A DNA stretch of 64,000 nucleotides from Rubrivivax gelatinosus IL144 (GTDB lineage: Bacteria; Pseudomonadota; Gammaproteobacteria; Burkholderiales; Burkholderiaceae_C): assembly GCF_000284255.1 (NCBI RefSeq), contig NC_017075.1, positions 1 to 64,000 of the forward strand. Reading direction: 5' to 3'. A program made the translations under genes and the position numbers. Below, one piece after another: positions 46,834 through 57,384 of the stretch. Every line of letters starts with the position of its first letter. The first letter of the stretch is position 1. A model generated the notes under the pieces. The model made no database searches and was not told the DNA's origin. It worked only from the letters and a program-made list of their open reading frames with translations.

Positions 46834-47619
46834 TCAGACGGTCTGGGCACGGCGGCGCTTGGCGCCGACGATGCCGGCGAGCGCCAGGCCGGCGAGCGCC
46901 AGCGTGCCGGGTTCGGGGACGCTGCCGCCACCACCGCCGCCGGACTGGGTGGTGCCGGTGAAGGACAGCAGCTTGAAGTAGTCGTTGCCGGCGGCAAGCT
47001 TGCTGCCGCCGTACGCGTTGTCGTCGCCGCTGCCGGAGACACCGCCGAAGTAGCTGCTGATCAGCCACCAGCTCGAATAGCCGCCGCCGTTGAAGCTCCA
47101 CGAGTAGCTCGGGTCGACGTCGGCGCTGGAAACCAGCTGCCAGCCCTGGGTGGTCGACGAGGACACCAGATTGCTGGTGTTGTAGTTCGCCATCGTCGGC
47201 GCGCCGGTGCCGACCCAGCGCAGCACCGAGATGTCGGCGTCGGTCTGATACCAGCCGATCGACAGCGCGCTGAGCATCGTCGCCGTCGTGAAGTTCAGCA
47301 TCACGAGCTCGGTCTTGCCATTGTTGTCGATGGCGTGCTGCGGGCTCTGGGTGGTCTCGTTGGTATAGGCGACACCGATGCCGTTGGTGCCCCACTCGGT
47401 CATCGAGGCCTTGGCGAAGTTCTCGCCGCTGCCGGCCGCGTAGGCGGTGACGGTGACCGACTTGCCGCCGGAGGTGCAGGTGGCGAGCTGCGTGGTGCCG
47501 CTGTTCGGAGTGCAGGAGTCGAGCAGGCTCCACGTGCTCTGCGCCGAGGCCGCACCGGCGAAACCGAGGCCGGTCACCATCAAGGCCGAGGCCGTCACGC
47601 GTTTCATGTTCGTTTTCAT
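46834..47619 (-). CDS. PEP-CTERM sorting-domain protein
   Basis: The 261-aa secreted protein has a signal peptide (SALMVTGLGFAGAASAQS) and a C-terminal PEP-CTERM tail: VPEPGTLALAGLALAGIVGA then KRRR (234-257). Such proteins are cut by an exosortase and anchored to or released from the surface, usually as exopolysaccharide-associated proteins. The core is Ser/Thr-rich with three to four Cys-poor beta segments (WSFNGGGYSSWWLISSYFGG). It is on the minus strand, with its own sigma-54 promoter (47672-47689) and terminator. The exosortase is not in the window. Confidence 0.92.
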   Translation of the reverse strand: MKTNMKRVTASALMVTGLGFAGAASAQSTWSLLDSCTPNSGTTQLATCTSGGKSVTVTAYAAGSGENFAKASMTEWGTNGIGVAYTNETTQSPQHAIDNNGKTELVMLNFTTATMLSALSIGWYQTDADISVLRWVGTGAPTMANYNTSNLVSSSTTQGWQLVSSADVDPSYSWSFNGGGYSSWWLISSYFGGVSGSGDDNAYGGSKLAAGNDYFKLLSFTGTTQSGGGGGGSVPEPGTLALAGLALAGIVGAKRRRAQTV

Positions 47620-47671
47620 CGAATGCCCTTCGAGTTCACCGGCAGCGCCCCTGTGCCGCGCCTCGCATCCT

Positions 47672-47689
47672 ATGCAAAGGTCGCGCCAG
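47672..47689 (-). promoter_or_regulatory. Sigma-54 (RpoN) promoter for the PEP-CTERM gene
   Basis: On the minus strand CTGGCGCGACCTTTGCAT places GG and GC exactly 10 bp apart, as in the -24/-12 consensus TGGCACG-N4-TTGC. It lies 53 bp upstream of ATG 47619. RpoN with PrsK/PrsR-type regulators is known to drive PEP-CTERM genes in related floc-forming bacteria, which fits. Confidence 0.8.
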
Positions 47690-47779
47690 CCCGGAATTTT
47701 CAGCTGGATCAAGCACTTGCGCCGCATCCTCGCAGAACTGGCGGGGGAATGTAAGAACTTGCGACACCTGGGTGGCCCC

Positions 47780-50557
47780 TCACTTGAGGGTCTGCAGCAG
47801 TGCCTGGGCCTCCTTGGCCTCGGCGAAGTTCTGGCTGCGCAGCGCGGCCTGCAGCTCGTCGCGGGCCTCGGCGTTGCGACCGGCGCGCGCCAGCACCGTG
47901 GCGAGGTAGTAGCGCGTCGACGCGTTGCCCGGGTCGCGCAGCCGCGCATCGCGCAGGCGCTGCAAGGCCTTGTCGGTCTGGCCAGCCTGGAAGGCCGCCC
48001 AGCCGGCGGTGCCGACGATGTGCGGCACGCCGGGCTTGAGCGCCAGCGCGCGCTCGGCCGATTCCAGCGCGCCGGCGTCCTTCTGGCGCAGCTGCACCTG
48101 GGCGAGGTTGTTCCAGACTTCGGCGTCGGCGGGCGTCAGCTTCAGCAGCGCCTGGTAGGCGTCGCGCGCCGCGGCCCACTGGCCCTGGCGGGCATAACCG
48201 TCGGCCAGCACGCGGCGCACGACGGTGTCGCGCGGGTGCGAGGCCACCCACTGTTCGGTGAGCTTCTGCGCCGCTGCCGGGTCCTGTGCCGCCGTCGCGC
48301 GCACCAGGCGCAGCAGCGTGTCGGTGCCGGGCTGCAGGCGGTGCGCGTTGCGGTAGGCCTCGATGGCCGCCGCGGTCTGCCCGCGCGCCGCGGCCACGTC
48401 GCCCACCAGCGACGGGCCGACCGCGAGCTTGGGGTTCTGCGTGGCGATGGTGCGCGCGCGCTTGTCGGCCGAGGCCAGCTCGCCGAGGCGGATCTCGGCG
48501 TCGACCATCAAGGCCTGCAGCGGCAGCGAGTTCGGCCGTTCGCCCAGCGCCTTGTTCAGCGTGTGCTGCGCGCCTTGCGGATGGTTGGCCTTCAGCTGCA
48601 GCAATGCGATGCGTGCCAGCGCGCCGACGTCGTGGTCGGCCAGCGCCGAGGCGCGGTTCAGCCCGGTGCGCGCGCCGGCGACGTCGTCGTTGGCCAGCGA
48701 GATGCGCGCCAGCGCGATCAGCACCGGCACCGCCTCGGGCGCGCGGTTGGACAGGCGCTTGCCGGCCTCGCGTGCGGCTTCGGGCTGGTCCTGGCGCAGC
48801 AGGAAGTCGACGAGTTCCAGCGCCGGGTCGATGACGTTCGGCCCGGCGAGGTCGTCGGCTTTCTCGTACCAGCGCCGCGCCTCGTCGATCCGGCCGCGGC
48901 GTTCGGCCAGGTGGGCGACCTCCAGCGTCGGCTCCAGCGCCTTGTCGTCCTTGGCCAGCGCCTGCTGCAGGCGCTGCTGCGCGGCGTCGAGCTTGCCGGC
49001 GTCGGCGTCCAGGCGGGCGAGCTGCACCTGCGGTGAGACGAATCCCGGGTCGAGGGCCAGCGCCTGCTCGAAAGCCTGGCGCGCGCCGGCGGTGTCGCCG
49101 CTGCGCGCCTTGGCGCTGCCGAGCAGGTTCAGCAGCCCCGCCTGCTTCGGATGCGACTGCAGCAGCGTCTGCAGGACCTGGATCGCGCGTTTGTTGTCGC
49201 CGGCCTGCAGCCGGATCTGGGCCAGCGCGGTGCCGGCGGCGAGCTGCTTGGGGTCGGCCTTGAACGAGGCTTCCAGCGCCTCGATGGCGTCGGGGATGCG
49301 GCCGCCGACGGCCAGGCTGAGGCCCAGCACGCCGCGCATCGGCGCCGATTCCTGCGTGCGCAGCGCCTGCTCGGCGATCGCCGCGGCGCGCGCATGGCGG
49401 CCCTGGGCCATCTGCGCGGCGGCCAGCAGCAGCGAGGCCTGGGTGTCCTTCGGATTGCGGCGCAGGTAGCCGTCGAGCGACTCGATCGCCTTGTCCAGGC
49501 TGTTCTGCGAGATCTGGATCTGCGCGACGAGCTTGGCCGCGCCGCTGCCGGGCTGCGAGCGCTGCACCGCCTCGAGATAGGGCAGGGCCTTCTCGCGTTC
49601 GTTGAGCCCGTAGTGCGCCAGGCCGCCGAGCATCAGCAGCTGCGGCCGGTAGCGCAGGTATTCCATCGGCACCGGGTCGAGCAGGCCGACGACGTCGCGC
49701 AGCGCGGCGCGGGTCTCGGCCGGGCGGCCGGCCTTCTCGGCCAGCAGCGCCTGCAGGTAGGCGCCGCGCGGGTCGTCGGGCGCGACCTGGCGCAGCTTGG
49801 TGACGTCGCGCTGGGCGTCGGCGTCGCGCTTCAGGTCCAGCAGCAGCCCGGCACGCGAGACCAGAGAGTCGACGTGGCCGGCATCGATAGCCAGCGCACG
49901 CCCGTAGGCTTCGAGCGCCGCCGGGCCCTGGCCGCGGGCATGGGCGACGCTGCCGCGCAGGTACTGCGCCTGGGCCGATCCCGGGGCCAGCGCCAGCGCC
50001 TTGTCGGCGGCCGCCTGGGCCTCGGCCGGCTGGGCCATGCGCAGGCGGACCGAGACCTCGGCCATCCAGGGTGCGGCGTCGCGCGGCGCCAGCGAACGCG
50101 CCTCGTCGAGCATCTGCAGCGCGCTGCGCGCATCGCCGGTGTCGGCGGCGGCGTTGGCACGGGCCACCGTCAGCGCCGCGCGCAACTCGGTCGGCAGGCC
50201 GGCGGGCGAGAAGCGTGCGTCTTCGAGCAGCGCGCCGGGCTTGCCCTGGTCGACCAGTGCGGCCGCCAGCGGCAGCACGACCTCGGCCCGGTTCACGCCC
50301 AGCCGCAGCGCTTCCTCGAAGGCGACCTGCGCGCCGACCGCGTCGCCGCTGGCCAGCAGCGCCTTGCCGAGCAGCACGTGCACCGACAGCTGGCTCTTGT
50401 CGAGCTTCAGCGCGTTCTTCAGCTGCACGACGGCGCCGGCGTAGTCCTGCTTCTCGTAGCGCGAGAGCGCGTCTTCGTAGTAGCGCGAGGTCTTGACGTC
50501 GGCGGCCTGGGCGGCGAGTGCGGCGGCCAGCGTGGCGGCGAGCGCGAGCCGGCGCAT
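47780..50557 (-). CDS. prsT: PEP-CTERM system TPR-repeat protein PrsT-like
   Basis: The 925-aa protein is composed almost wholly of tetratricopeptide-like repeats of about 34 residues (for example SRYEKQDYAGAVVQLKNALK, AQYLRGSVAHARGQGPAALE, WNNLAQVQLRQKDAGALESA) after a signal peptide MRRLALAATLAAALAAQA. It matches the PEP-CTERM/TPR family PrsT, a periplasmic scaffold in exosortase/exopolysaccharide systems. PrsT is usually a lipoprotein, but no lipobox Cys is present here. ATG 50557 is used; no clear ribosome-binding site is visible and upstream in-frame ATGs exist at 50620 and 50611. It lies 160 bp upstream of the PEP-CTERM gene on the same strand. Confidence 0.85.
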   Translation of the reverse strand: MRRLALAATLAAALAAQAADVKTSRYYEDALSRYEKQDYAGAVVQLKNALKLDKSQLSVHVLLGKALLASGDAVGAQVAFEEALRLGVNRAEVVLPLAAALVDQGKPGALLEDARFSPAGLPTELRAALTVARANAAADTGDARSALQMLDEARSLAPRDAAPWMAEVSVRLRMAQPAEAQAAADKALALAPGSAQAQYLRGSVAHARGQGPAALEAYGRALAIDAGHVDSLVSRAGLLLDLKRDADAQRDVTKLRQVAPDDPRGAYLQALLAEKAGRPAETRAALRDVVGLLDPVPMEYLRYRPQLLMLGGLAHYGLNEREKALPYLEAVQRSQPGSGAAKLVAQIQISQNSLDKAIESLDGYLRRNPKDTQASLLLAAAQMAQGRHARAAAIAEQALRTQESAPMRGVLGLSLAVGGRIPDAIEALEASFKADPKQLAAGTALAQIRLQAGDNKRAIQVLQTLLQSHPKQAGLLNLLGSAKARSGDTAGARQAFEQALALDPGFVSPQVQLARLDADAGKLDAAQQRLQQALAKDDKALEPTLEVAHLAERRGRIDEARRWYEKADDLAGPNVIDPALELVDFLLRQDQPEAAREAGKRLSNRAPEAVPVLIALARISLANDDVAGARTGLNRASALADHDVGALARIALLQLKANHPQGAQHTLNKALGERPNSLPLQALMVDAEIRLGELASADKRARTIATQNPKLAVGPSLVGDVAAARGQTAAAIEAYRNAHRLQPGTDTLLRLVRATAAQDPAAAQKLTEQWVASHPRDTVVRRVLADGYARQGQWAAARDAYQALLKLTPADAEVWNNLAQVQLRQKDAGALESAERALALKPGVPHIVGTAGWAAFQAGQTDKALQRLRDARLRDPGNASTRYYLATVLARAGRNAEARDELQAALRSQNFAEAKEAQALLQTLK

Positions 50558-50744
50558 CGGGAAGGAGGCGTTACGAATGTTCACCACCGGATCGTAGAAG
50601 ACCCCGGCCATCGCCGGCACCCCGCGCGTGGGGCAGCGTGACTTCGTTCATCGGCGCGGCCTGCCGGACGCGGTTTTCCCCCGCGTTCCGGGGAGGCGCC
50701 GCGGCCGGCCCACAATCGGCGTTCCGCTTGTCGCCCTTGCCGCC

Positions 50745-52298
50745 ATGAAGCTCCGCCTCGCCGCCTGCTGTCTTGCCGTCTGCCTCGCCTGGGGAACCGC
50801 CGCCGCGGCGCCCGGCTTGCCGTCGAAGAACGTCGCCTGGGTGGCGGCCGCCGCCGACGCCGACGTCGACCGCGCCTTCGCCCGCGCCCGCGCCGAGAAC
50901 AAGCCGGTGCTGCTGTACTGGGGCGCGACCTGGTGCCCGCCGTGCAACCAGCTGAAGGCGACGCTGTTCAACCGCCAGGACTTCGCGCTGCAGGCGCGCG
51001 AGTTCGTCGCCGTGCACGTCGACGGCGACCGGCCCGGGGCGCAGAAGCTGGGCCAGCGTTTCGGCGTCAGCGCCTATCCGACGATGGTGCTGTTCTCGCC
51101 CGACGCGCGCGAGATCACGCGCCTGCCCGGCGAGGCCGAGCCCGAGCAGGTGCTGGCGCTGCTGCAGCAGGCGCTGGCCGCCGGCCGGCCGGTGAAGGCG
51201 CTGGTCGCCGACGCCACCGCCGGGCGGCCGCTGTCGGCCAACGAATGGCGCGCGCTGGCCTTCTACGCCTGGGACGTCGACGACGGCCGCGTCGTCGCGC
51301 CGGCCGAACGTGCCGCGCTGCTGGCCAAGCTGGCCGCCGCGGCGCCAGCGGCCGACGACGAGACCGCCACCCGGCTGTGGCTGAAGGCGCTGGTCGCCGA
51401 CGAAGGCCAGGGCCGCGTCAAGGCCGACGCCGCGCTGCGCGAGCGTGTGCGCCGCGTCGCCGCCGACCCGGCGCTGGCACGTCGCCATGCCGACGTCTTC
51501 GCCGGCAGCGCCGCCGACCTGGTGCGCGCGCTGGCCGAGGGCGCGCCGGACAAGTCGCCGCTGGTGCCGGTGTTCGACGGCGCGCTGCAGCGCCTGGCCG
51601 CCGATGCGACGCTGTCGCGCGCCGACCGGCTCGGCGCGCTCGGCTCGCGGGTCGAGCTGGCGCGCCTGGGTTCGCCCGAGCAGGCCGTCAAGGTCGAGCT
51701 GCCGGCGGCGCTGCGCCAGGCGGTGCGCGAGCAGGTCGCACGCGACGACCGCGAGATCAGCGACGGCTACGAGCGCCAGGCGGTGATCACCGGCGGCGCC
51801 TACGTGCTGGCGCGCGCCGGGCTCTGGGACGAGAGCGACGCGCTGCTCAAGGCCAACCTGGCGAAGAGCCATTCGCCCTACTACCTGATGAGCCAGCTCG
51901 GCGGCAACGCGCGCAAGCTCGGCCGCAACGACGAGGCGCTGGGCTGGTACCGCCAGGCCTTCGAGAAGAGCGAAGGCCCGGCGACGCGGCTGCAGTGGGG
52001 CGGCGGTTACCTCGCCGCGCTGGTCGACCTGGCGCCCAACGACGGCGCGCGCATCGAGAGCACCGCGGCGACGCTGATCGACGAAGCCGGCCGCGATGCC
52101 GGCGCCTTCCAGGGCCGCAGCGTGCGTTCGCTGCAGCGTGTCGGCTCCAAGCTCGTCGCGTGGAACGACGGCGGCCGCCACGCCGCGGCGATGAAGCGCC
52201 TGCAGGCCCGGCTGGACGGCGTCTGCCGCAAGGCGCCGGCCGCCGACGGCGCACGCGACACCTGCCGGGCGCTGCTCAAGCCCCGGACCACCGGCTGA
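50745..52298 (+). CDS. Thioredoxin-fold protein with long helical C-terminal region
   Basis: The 517-aa protein has a signal peptide (MKLRLAACCLAVCLAWGTAAA), a thioredoxin-like domain (about 35-150) with the active site WCPPC and the cis-Pro loop FGVSAYPTMVLF, then a long Ala/Arg-rich region without strong domain identity that may contain TPR-like helices (QLGGNARKLGRNDEALGWY). Probably a periplasmic disulfide or redox protein. ATG 50745 was chosen by the signal peptide. Divergent from prsT (187 bp gap). Confidence 0.8.
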   Translation: MKLRLAACCLAVCLAWGTAAAAPGLPSKNVAWVAAAADADVDRAFARARAENKPVLLYWGATWCPPCNQLKATLFNRQDFALQAREFVAVHVDGDRPGAQKLGQRFGVSAYPTMVLFSPDAREITRLPGEAEPEQVLALLQQALAAGRPVKALVADATAGRPLSANEWRALAFYAWDVDDGRVVAPAERAALLAKLAAAAPAADDETATRLWLKALVADEGQGRVKADAALRERVRRVAADPALARRHADVFAGSAADLVRALAEGAPDKSPLVPVFDGALQRLAADATLSRADRLGALGSRVELARLGSPEQAVKVELPAALRQAVREQVARDDREISDGYERQAVITGGAYVLARAGLWDESDALLKANLAKSHSPYYLMSQLGGNARKLGRNDEALGWYRQAFEKSEGPATRLQWGGGYLAALVDLAPNDGARIESTAATLIDEAGRDAGAFQGRSVRSLQRVGSKLVAWNDGGRHAAAMKRLQARLDGVCRKAPAADGARDTCRALLKPRTTG

Positions 52299-52325
52299 CG
52301 CGGGGCTTTGTTAACCTCGCGCCCC

Positions 52326-52691
52326 ATGCCGCGCGCCCTCCTCGACGACGAGCACCTGCACCCCGCGATCCGCGAACGCGTCGCGGCCCACCACGCCGAC
52401 CTGATCGACGAAGTGCGCCGGGCGGTCGCCGCCCACGCCGTCGTCGTCGTCGGCATGGGCTGGAACCCGTTCCCGCGCAAGGCGCGGCGCCTGCTCGATG
52501 CGGCCGGCATCGCCCACCACGACCTGGACTACGGCCACTACCTCAGCCAGTGGCGGCGGCGCAATGCGCTGAAGATGTGGACCGGCTGGCCGACCTTCCC
52601 GATGGTCTTCGTGCGCGGCGTGCTCGTCGGCGGCTACGACGACCTGAAACGCCTGCACGACAGCGGCGAACTGCGCCGGATGCTGGCGTGA
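52326..52691 (+). CDS. Glutaredoxin-like protein lacking the active-site cysteines
   Basis: The 121-aa protein keeps the Grx fold signature WPTFPMVFVRGVLVGGYDDL (88-107), like the monothiol GrxD family, but the active-site position reads WNPFPRKARRLL (46-57), where Cys would be expected in C-x-x-C or CGFS. Both Cys are replaced (N47, P50), so it cannot act by thiol exchange; it may be an adaptor or iron-sulfur-unrelated. It precedes a hydrolase by overlapping GTGA and belongs to an operon of five genes continuing to natB. Confidence 0.85.
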   Translation: MPRALLDDEHLHPAIRERVAAHHADLIDEVRRAVAAHAVVVVGMGWNPFPRKARRLLDAAGIAHHDLDYGHYLSQWRRRNALKMWTGWPTFPMVFVRGVLVGGYDDLKRLHDSGELRRMLA

Positions 52692-54129
52692 GCGGGCGCT
52701 CGCTGCGGCGCCTGGCGGCCCTGGCCGCCATCGTCCTGGCCGGTCCCGCCGCGGCCGCCACGCAAGCCTGCCGCCTGCCCGGCGTCGAACACGAGGCCCG
52801 CTGCGGCGTGGTGCAGCGGGCGCTGGACCCGGCGCGACCGAACGGGCCCACTGTCGAGGTCCATTACGCGGTGCTGCCGGCGGTCGCGCGCCGGCCCAAG
52901 GCCGATCCGGTGCTGTTCCTCGCCGGTGGCCCGGGGCAGGGCGCGATCGACATCGCCGGCGGCGTGCAGCGCCTGCTGGGGCGCCTGGGCAGCCGGCGCG
53001 ACATCGTGATCGTCGACCTGCGCGGCACCGGCCGCAGTTCGCCGCTGCAGTGCAGCGACGACGACCCGATGGCGCCGCTGGCCGCCGGTGCCGACCCTGC
53101 GCGGCGCCTGGCGGCGCTGAAGAGCTGCCGCGAACGGCTGCAGAAGCTGCCTTACGGCGACCTGCGTTTCTTCACGACGACGCTGGCCGTGCAGGACGTC
53201 GACGCGGTGCGGCGCGCCGTCGGCGCCGAACGCATCGACCTCGTCGGCGTGTCCTACGGCACGCGCGCGGCGCTGGAGTACCAGCGCCAGTTCCCGCAAG
53301 CCGTGCGCCGGCTGGTGCTCGACGGCGTCGCGCCGCCGGACATGGTGCTGCCGGCAGCGGTGTCGGTCGACGCCCAGACGGCGCTGGACGGCCTGCTCGA
53401 CGCCTGCGAGCTCGACGCCGCCTGCCGCGCGCGCTTCCCGGCGCTGCGCGCCACCTGGACCTCGCTGCTGGCTTCGCTGCCGCGCCAGGCCGAGGTCACG
53501 CACCCGTTCACCGGCCGGCGCGAGACGCTGACCGTGTCGCGCGATCTGCTGACCGGCCTCGTGCGCCAGGCGCTGTACCTGCCGGCCTGGACCTCGGCGC
53601 TGCCGGCGGCGATCGCCGACGCCGCGGCCGGACGGTTCGACGGCCTGTTCGCGCTGGCCGCCAGCGGCATCGACCCGGGCGGCAAGGGCATCGCCCAGGG
53701 CCTGCACTTCTCGGTGATCTGCGCCGAGGACGCGCCGCGTGCCGCCAGCGGCGAAGCGCCTGGGCGCGACTTCGGCAACGCCTTCGCCGACGAGTACGCC
53801 GCGGTCTGCCGCGACTGGCCGCGTGGCGAGGTGCCGTCGGCCTTCTACCGCGTCATGCGCAGCCCGGTGCCGGCGCTGCTGCTGTCCGGCGGTCTGGACC
53901 CGGTGACGCCGCCGCGCCACGGCGCGCACGTCGCCGCGGCGCTGGGCCCGCTGGCGCGCCACGTCGTCGTGCCGGGCTCCGGCCACGGTGTGCTGTCGGT
54001 CGGCTGCATGCGCGACGCGCTGTTCCGTTTCATCGACGCCGAGACCGAGGCCGATGCGCTGGCGGTCGACTTCGGCTGCGCCGCGAAGTTGCCGCGGCCG
54101 GCCGTCTTCGTGCCGCCGGGAGGATCACG

Positions 54130-54133
<4 letters not shown>
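52688..54133 (+). CDS. TAP-like alpha/beta hydrolase (secreted)
   Basis: The 481-aa protein has a signal peptide (about 1-23, AGPAAAAT), FLAGGPGQGA, the nucleophile GVSYGTRAALEY, and the C-terminal TAP-type region SGGLDPVTPPRHG (Asp) with PGSGHGV (His), the triad of prolyl-aminopeptidase-like hydrolases. It probably cleaves peptides or esters in the periplasm. GTG 52688 overlaps the glutaredoxin-like stop; its TGA overlaps the natA ATG. Confidence 0.88.
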
Positions 54134-54890
<757 letters not shown>

Positions 54891-54894
<4 letters not shown>

Positions 54895-56066
54895 GCGCGC
54901 TGCTGAAGTCCACCTGGACGGTGTTCCGCAAGGAGCTGCTCGACGCGCTGCGCGACCGGCGCACGCTGCTCACCGTGCTGCTGAGCTCGGTGGTGATGGG
55001 GCCGGTGGTGCTGGTGCTGCTGTCGGTGCTGGTGTCGTCGATGGAAGAGCGCGCCGAGGCGCGCGAGCTGCTGGTGCGCAACATCGCCGCGGCGCCGACG
55101 CTGCGCAACTACGTCGAGCGCCAGGCCTGGACGCTGAGCGAGGCACCGGCCGACTACGAGGCCCGGCTGCGCGCGCGCACGCTGGGCGACCCGGTGCTCG
55201 TGGTGCCGGCGGATTTCGAGCAGATGCTGGCGCGCGGCGAGCCGGCGGTGCTGGAGCTGGTGGCCGACAGCGCGAACACACGTGCCGCGGCCGGCTCCCG
55301 GCGCGTCGAGCGGTTGGTCGAAGGTTTCGTGCGCGAGCAGGCTTCGCTGCGGCTGGCGCTGCGCGGCGTCGCGCCGCAGATCGTGCAGGTGGCGCGCGTC
55401 GAGGACCGTGATCTCGCCGACCCGGCGGCGCGTGCGGCGCAGCTGCTGGGCATGCTGCCGTTCTTCGTGCTGATGGCCGTGGTCTACGGCGCGCTGAACG
55501 CGGCGCTGGACACGACGGCCGGCGAACGCGAGCGCGGCTCGCTCGAGCCGCTGCTGTGCAACCCGGCGTCGCGCTGGGCGCTGGTGCTGGGCAAATGGGG
55601 CGCGGTGGCCGCGGTCGGCATCGCGATCGCGGTGCTCAGCGCGGCGAGTTTCCTGCCCGGCCAATGGCTGCTGCGCAACGACGCGCTGGCGGCGCTGTTC
55701 CGCTACGGCGCCTACGAAGCCGGCGCCTTCGTCGTGCTGCTGCTGCCGCTGGCGGCGGCGGTGGCGGCGGTGCTGATGGCGGTGGCCATCCGCTGCCGCA
55801 GCTTCAAGGAAGCGCAGGCGAACTCGACGGTCGTCGTGCTCGCCGTGTCGCTGGCGCCGCTGGTCTCGCTGTTCAACCAGGAAGGCGACGCACCCTGGTT
55901 CACCTGGGTGCCGGCGCTGGGCCAGGTGACGCTGATGAACCGCGTGCTGCGTGGTGAGACGCTGGACGCGGTGGCGCTGCTGTCGCCGGTGCTGGTCTGC
56001 GCCGTGCTCAGCGCCGTGGCGCTGGCCTACGTGGCGCGCACGCTGCGCAGCGCGGCGCTGAAGTGA
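54891..56066 (+). CDS. natB: ABC-2 type permease NatB-like
   Basis: The 391-aa protein has an N-terminal helix (about 20-45: LLTVLLSSVVMGPVVLVLLS), a large soluble segment (about 50-175), and five further membrane helices in the C-terminal half (FFVLMAVVYGAL, GAFVVLLLPLAAAVAAVLMA, LSPVLVCAVLSAVALAYVA). This is the NatB layout; it pairs with the preceding ATPase. Substrate unknown. Its stop abuts the next, converging gene. Confidence 0.93.
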
Positions 56067-56258
56067 TCAGCGCTTCACCGGGCAGCTGCTGAAGCCGATC
56101 AGCGGGTACAGCGGGCAGAAGCCGATGGCGCCGGTGAGCAGCGGCACGACGCCGATCCAGCCCCAGACGCCGATGAAACCGGCGAGCGTCATGGCGATCA
56201 GCGCCAGGCCGAGCACGATGCGGAGAATGCGGTCGATGCCGCCGACGTTGGCTTTCAT
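56067..56258 (-). CDS. DUF2892-family small membrane protein
   Basis: The 63-aa protein starts MKANVGGIDRILRIVLGLALIAM and has two hydrophobic segments (about 12-32 and 36-54) with GFCPLYPLIGFSSCPV, the pattern of DUF2892/YgaP-type membrane proteins. ATG 56258 follows AGGAGGTTCCC; an upstream in-frame start at 56279 is less likely. It precedes, on the same strand, nothing within the window that is clearly co-regulated. Confidence 0.9.
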   Translation of the reverse strand: MKANVGGIDRILRIVLGLALIAMTLAGFIGVWGWIGVVPLLTGAIGFCPLYPLIGFSSCPVKR

Positions 56259-56340
56259 GGGAACCTCCTGACGGGTCAACGGCGGGGATGCCGTGCCGGG
56301 AAGTGTGCGAATTCTGGGCTGCCGGCGTCGGTGACCGCGG

Positions 56341-57033
56341 TCACACGGGGCGGGGCGTGTCGCCCGAGGCCAGAGCGCGCAGCGCGGCGCTGTCGAGCAC
56401 GTCGATGCGCTCGCGGCCGACGGCGATCCAGCCCTGGCGCTCGAAACGTTTGAGCAGACGGCTGACGATCTCGCGCACCGTGCCCAGCTCGTCGGCCAGG
56501 CTCTGGTGCGTGGCGCGCAGCACCGCGCCGCGGCCCAGCAGCGCGGCGGCCAGGCGCTGGTCCAGGCGCTGGAAGGCCACGGCCTCGGCCAGCGCCATCA
56601 GGTCGGCCAGGCGGTCGGCGAAGATGCCGAAGACGTACTGGCGGAACGGCGCATGCGCGCACCAGCGCTCGAAGCCGGCGGGGTTCAGCAGCACCAGCTC
56701 GCTGTCTTCGGCGGCGACGCCGTGAGCGCTCATCGCCGCGTGGCCGAACAGGCAGGACGCCGAGACGACGCACAACTCGCCCGGCGTCACGCGGTACAGC
56801 TCCAGCGAGCGCCCGCCCGGCGAGCCGCGGGCGACGCGCACCGCGCCGCCCAGCACCATCGGGAAGCCGCCGCAGGGCGCGCCTTCGTCGAACAGCAGCA
56901 TGCCGGCCGGGGCCTTCAGGGACATCGCGTCGCGCGCGAGCACGGCCTTGGCTTCGCCCTCGGGCAGCGCGGCGAGCATCGGGTAGTGCGCGAGCAGGCG
57001 CTCGTGCAGCGTGGGGTCGGCAGCGGAGCTCAC
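56341..57033 (-). CDS. Crp/Fnr-family transcriptional regulator
   Basis: The 230-aa regulator has an N-terminal cyclic-nucleotide-like beta-roll (about 10-140: [34 protein letters not shown]) and a winged helix-turn-helix C-terminus ([20 protein letters not shown]). No Fnr-type N-terminal Cys cluster is present, so it is not an obvious iron-sulfur sensor; the Cys pair in ELCVVSASC is notable. GTG 57033 overlaps the YkgJ-type stop by 4 bp. Signal unknown. Confidence 0.88.
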   Translation of the reverse strand: MSSAADPTLHERLLAHYPMLAALPEGEAKAVLARDAMSLKAPAGMLLFDEGAPCGGFPMVLGGAVRVARGSPGGRSLELYRVTPGELCVVSASCLFGHAAMSAHGVAAEDSELVLLNPAGFERWCAHAPFRQYVFGIFADRLADLMALAEAVAFQRLDQRLAAALLGRGAVLRATHQSLADELGTVREIVSRLLKRFERQGWIAVGRERIDVLDSAALRALASGDTPRPV

Positions 57034-57302
57034 TTCGGGGCGGTCGTGGTTTCGAGGTAGCCCAGCCAGACCAGCGCCTGTTCGCGCGAGTCGCCGCACA
57101 TCTCTTCCGAGGGTTCCAGCCCGCCGCAGACGGCCGGGCGTTCGGGCCGGCCGAAGAGGCGGCAGCGGTCGGCCTCGTCGAGCTGGATGCAGCGCACCCC
57201 GGCGGGTTTGCCGTCGGGCATGCCGGGGATCGCGCTGCTGATCGATGGCGCGATGCAGCAGGCGGCACAGCGTTCGCGGCAGGGCAGGGGCATGGGGCGC
57301 AT
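57030..57302 (-). CDS. YkgJ-family cysteine-cluster protein
   Basis: A 90-aa protein with Cys at CRERCAACC near residue 8 and further C (CIQLD, RCRLFG, VCGG, MCGD), the zinc/iron-cluster pattern of YkgJ proteins. Two ATGs (57302, 57293) are possible. It is upstream of, and overlapping with, the Crp/Fnr gene, so the two may act together. Function unknown. Confidence 0.85.
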   Translation of the reverse strand: MRPMPLPCRERCAACCIAPSISSAIPGMPDGKPAGVRCIQLDEADRCRLFGRPERPAVCGGLEPSEEMCGDSREQALVWLGYLETTTAPK

Positions 57303-57351
57303 GCTATCGCGGTGATGCCGACATCCGATTCCGGCCGGACCCTGGCACCGA

Positions 57352-57370
57352 GAAAATGCGAGTCATTCTC
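57352..57370 (+). promoter_or_regulatory. Candidate Fur box
   Basis: GAAAATGCGAGTCATTCTC matches 14 of 19 positions of the E. coli Fur consensus GATAATGATAATCATTATC. It ends 14 bp before the ATG of the DUF2061 gene. It could give iron-responsive control; not proven. Confidence 0.4.
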
Positions 57371-57384
57371 AACTGGAGCCGCCC

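Noticed and set aside
49151..50641. A 496-codon plus-strand frame across prsT
   Set aside because: Antisense shadow of a repeat-rich TPR gene.
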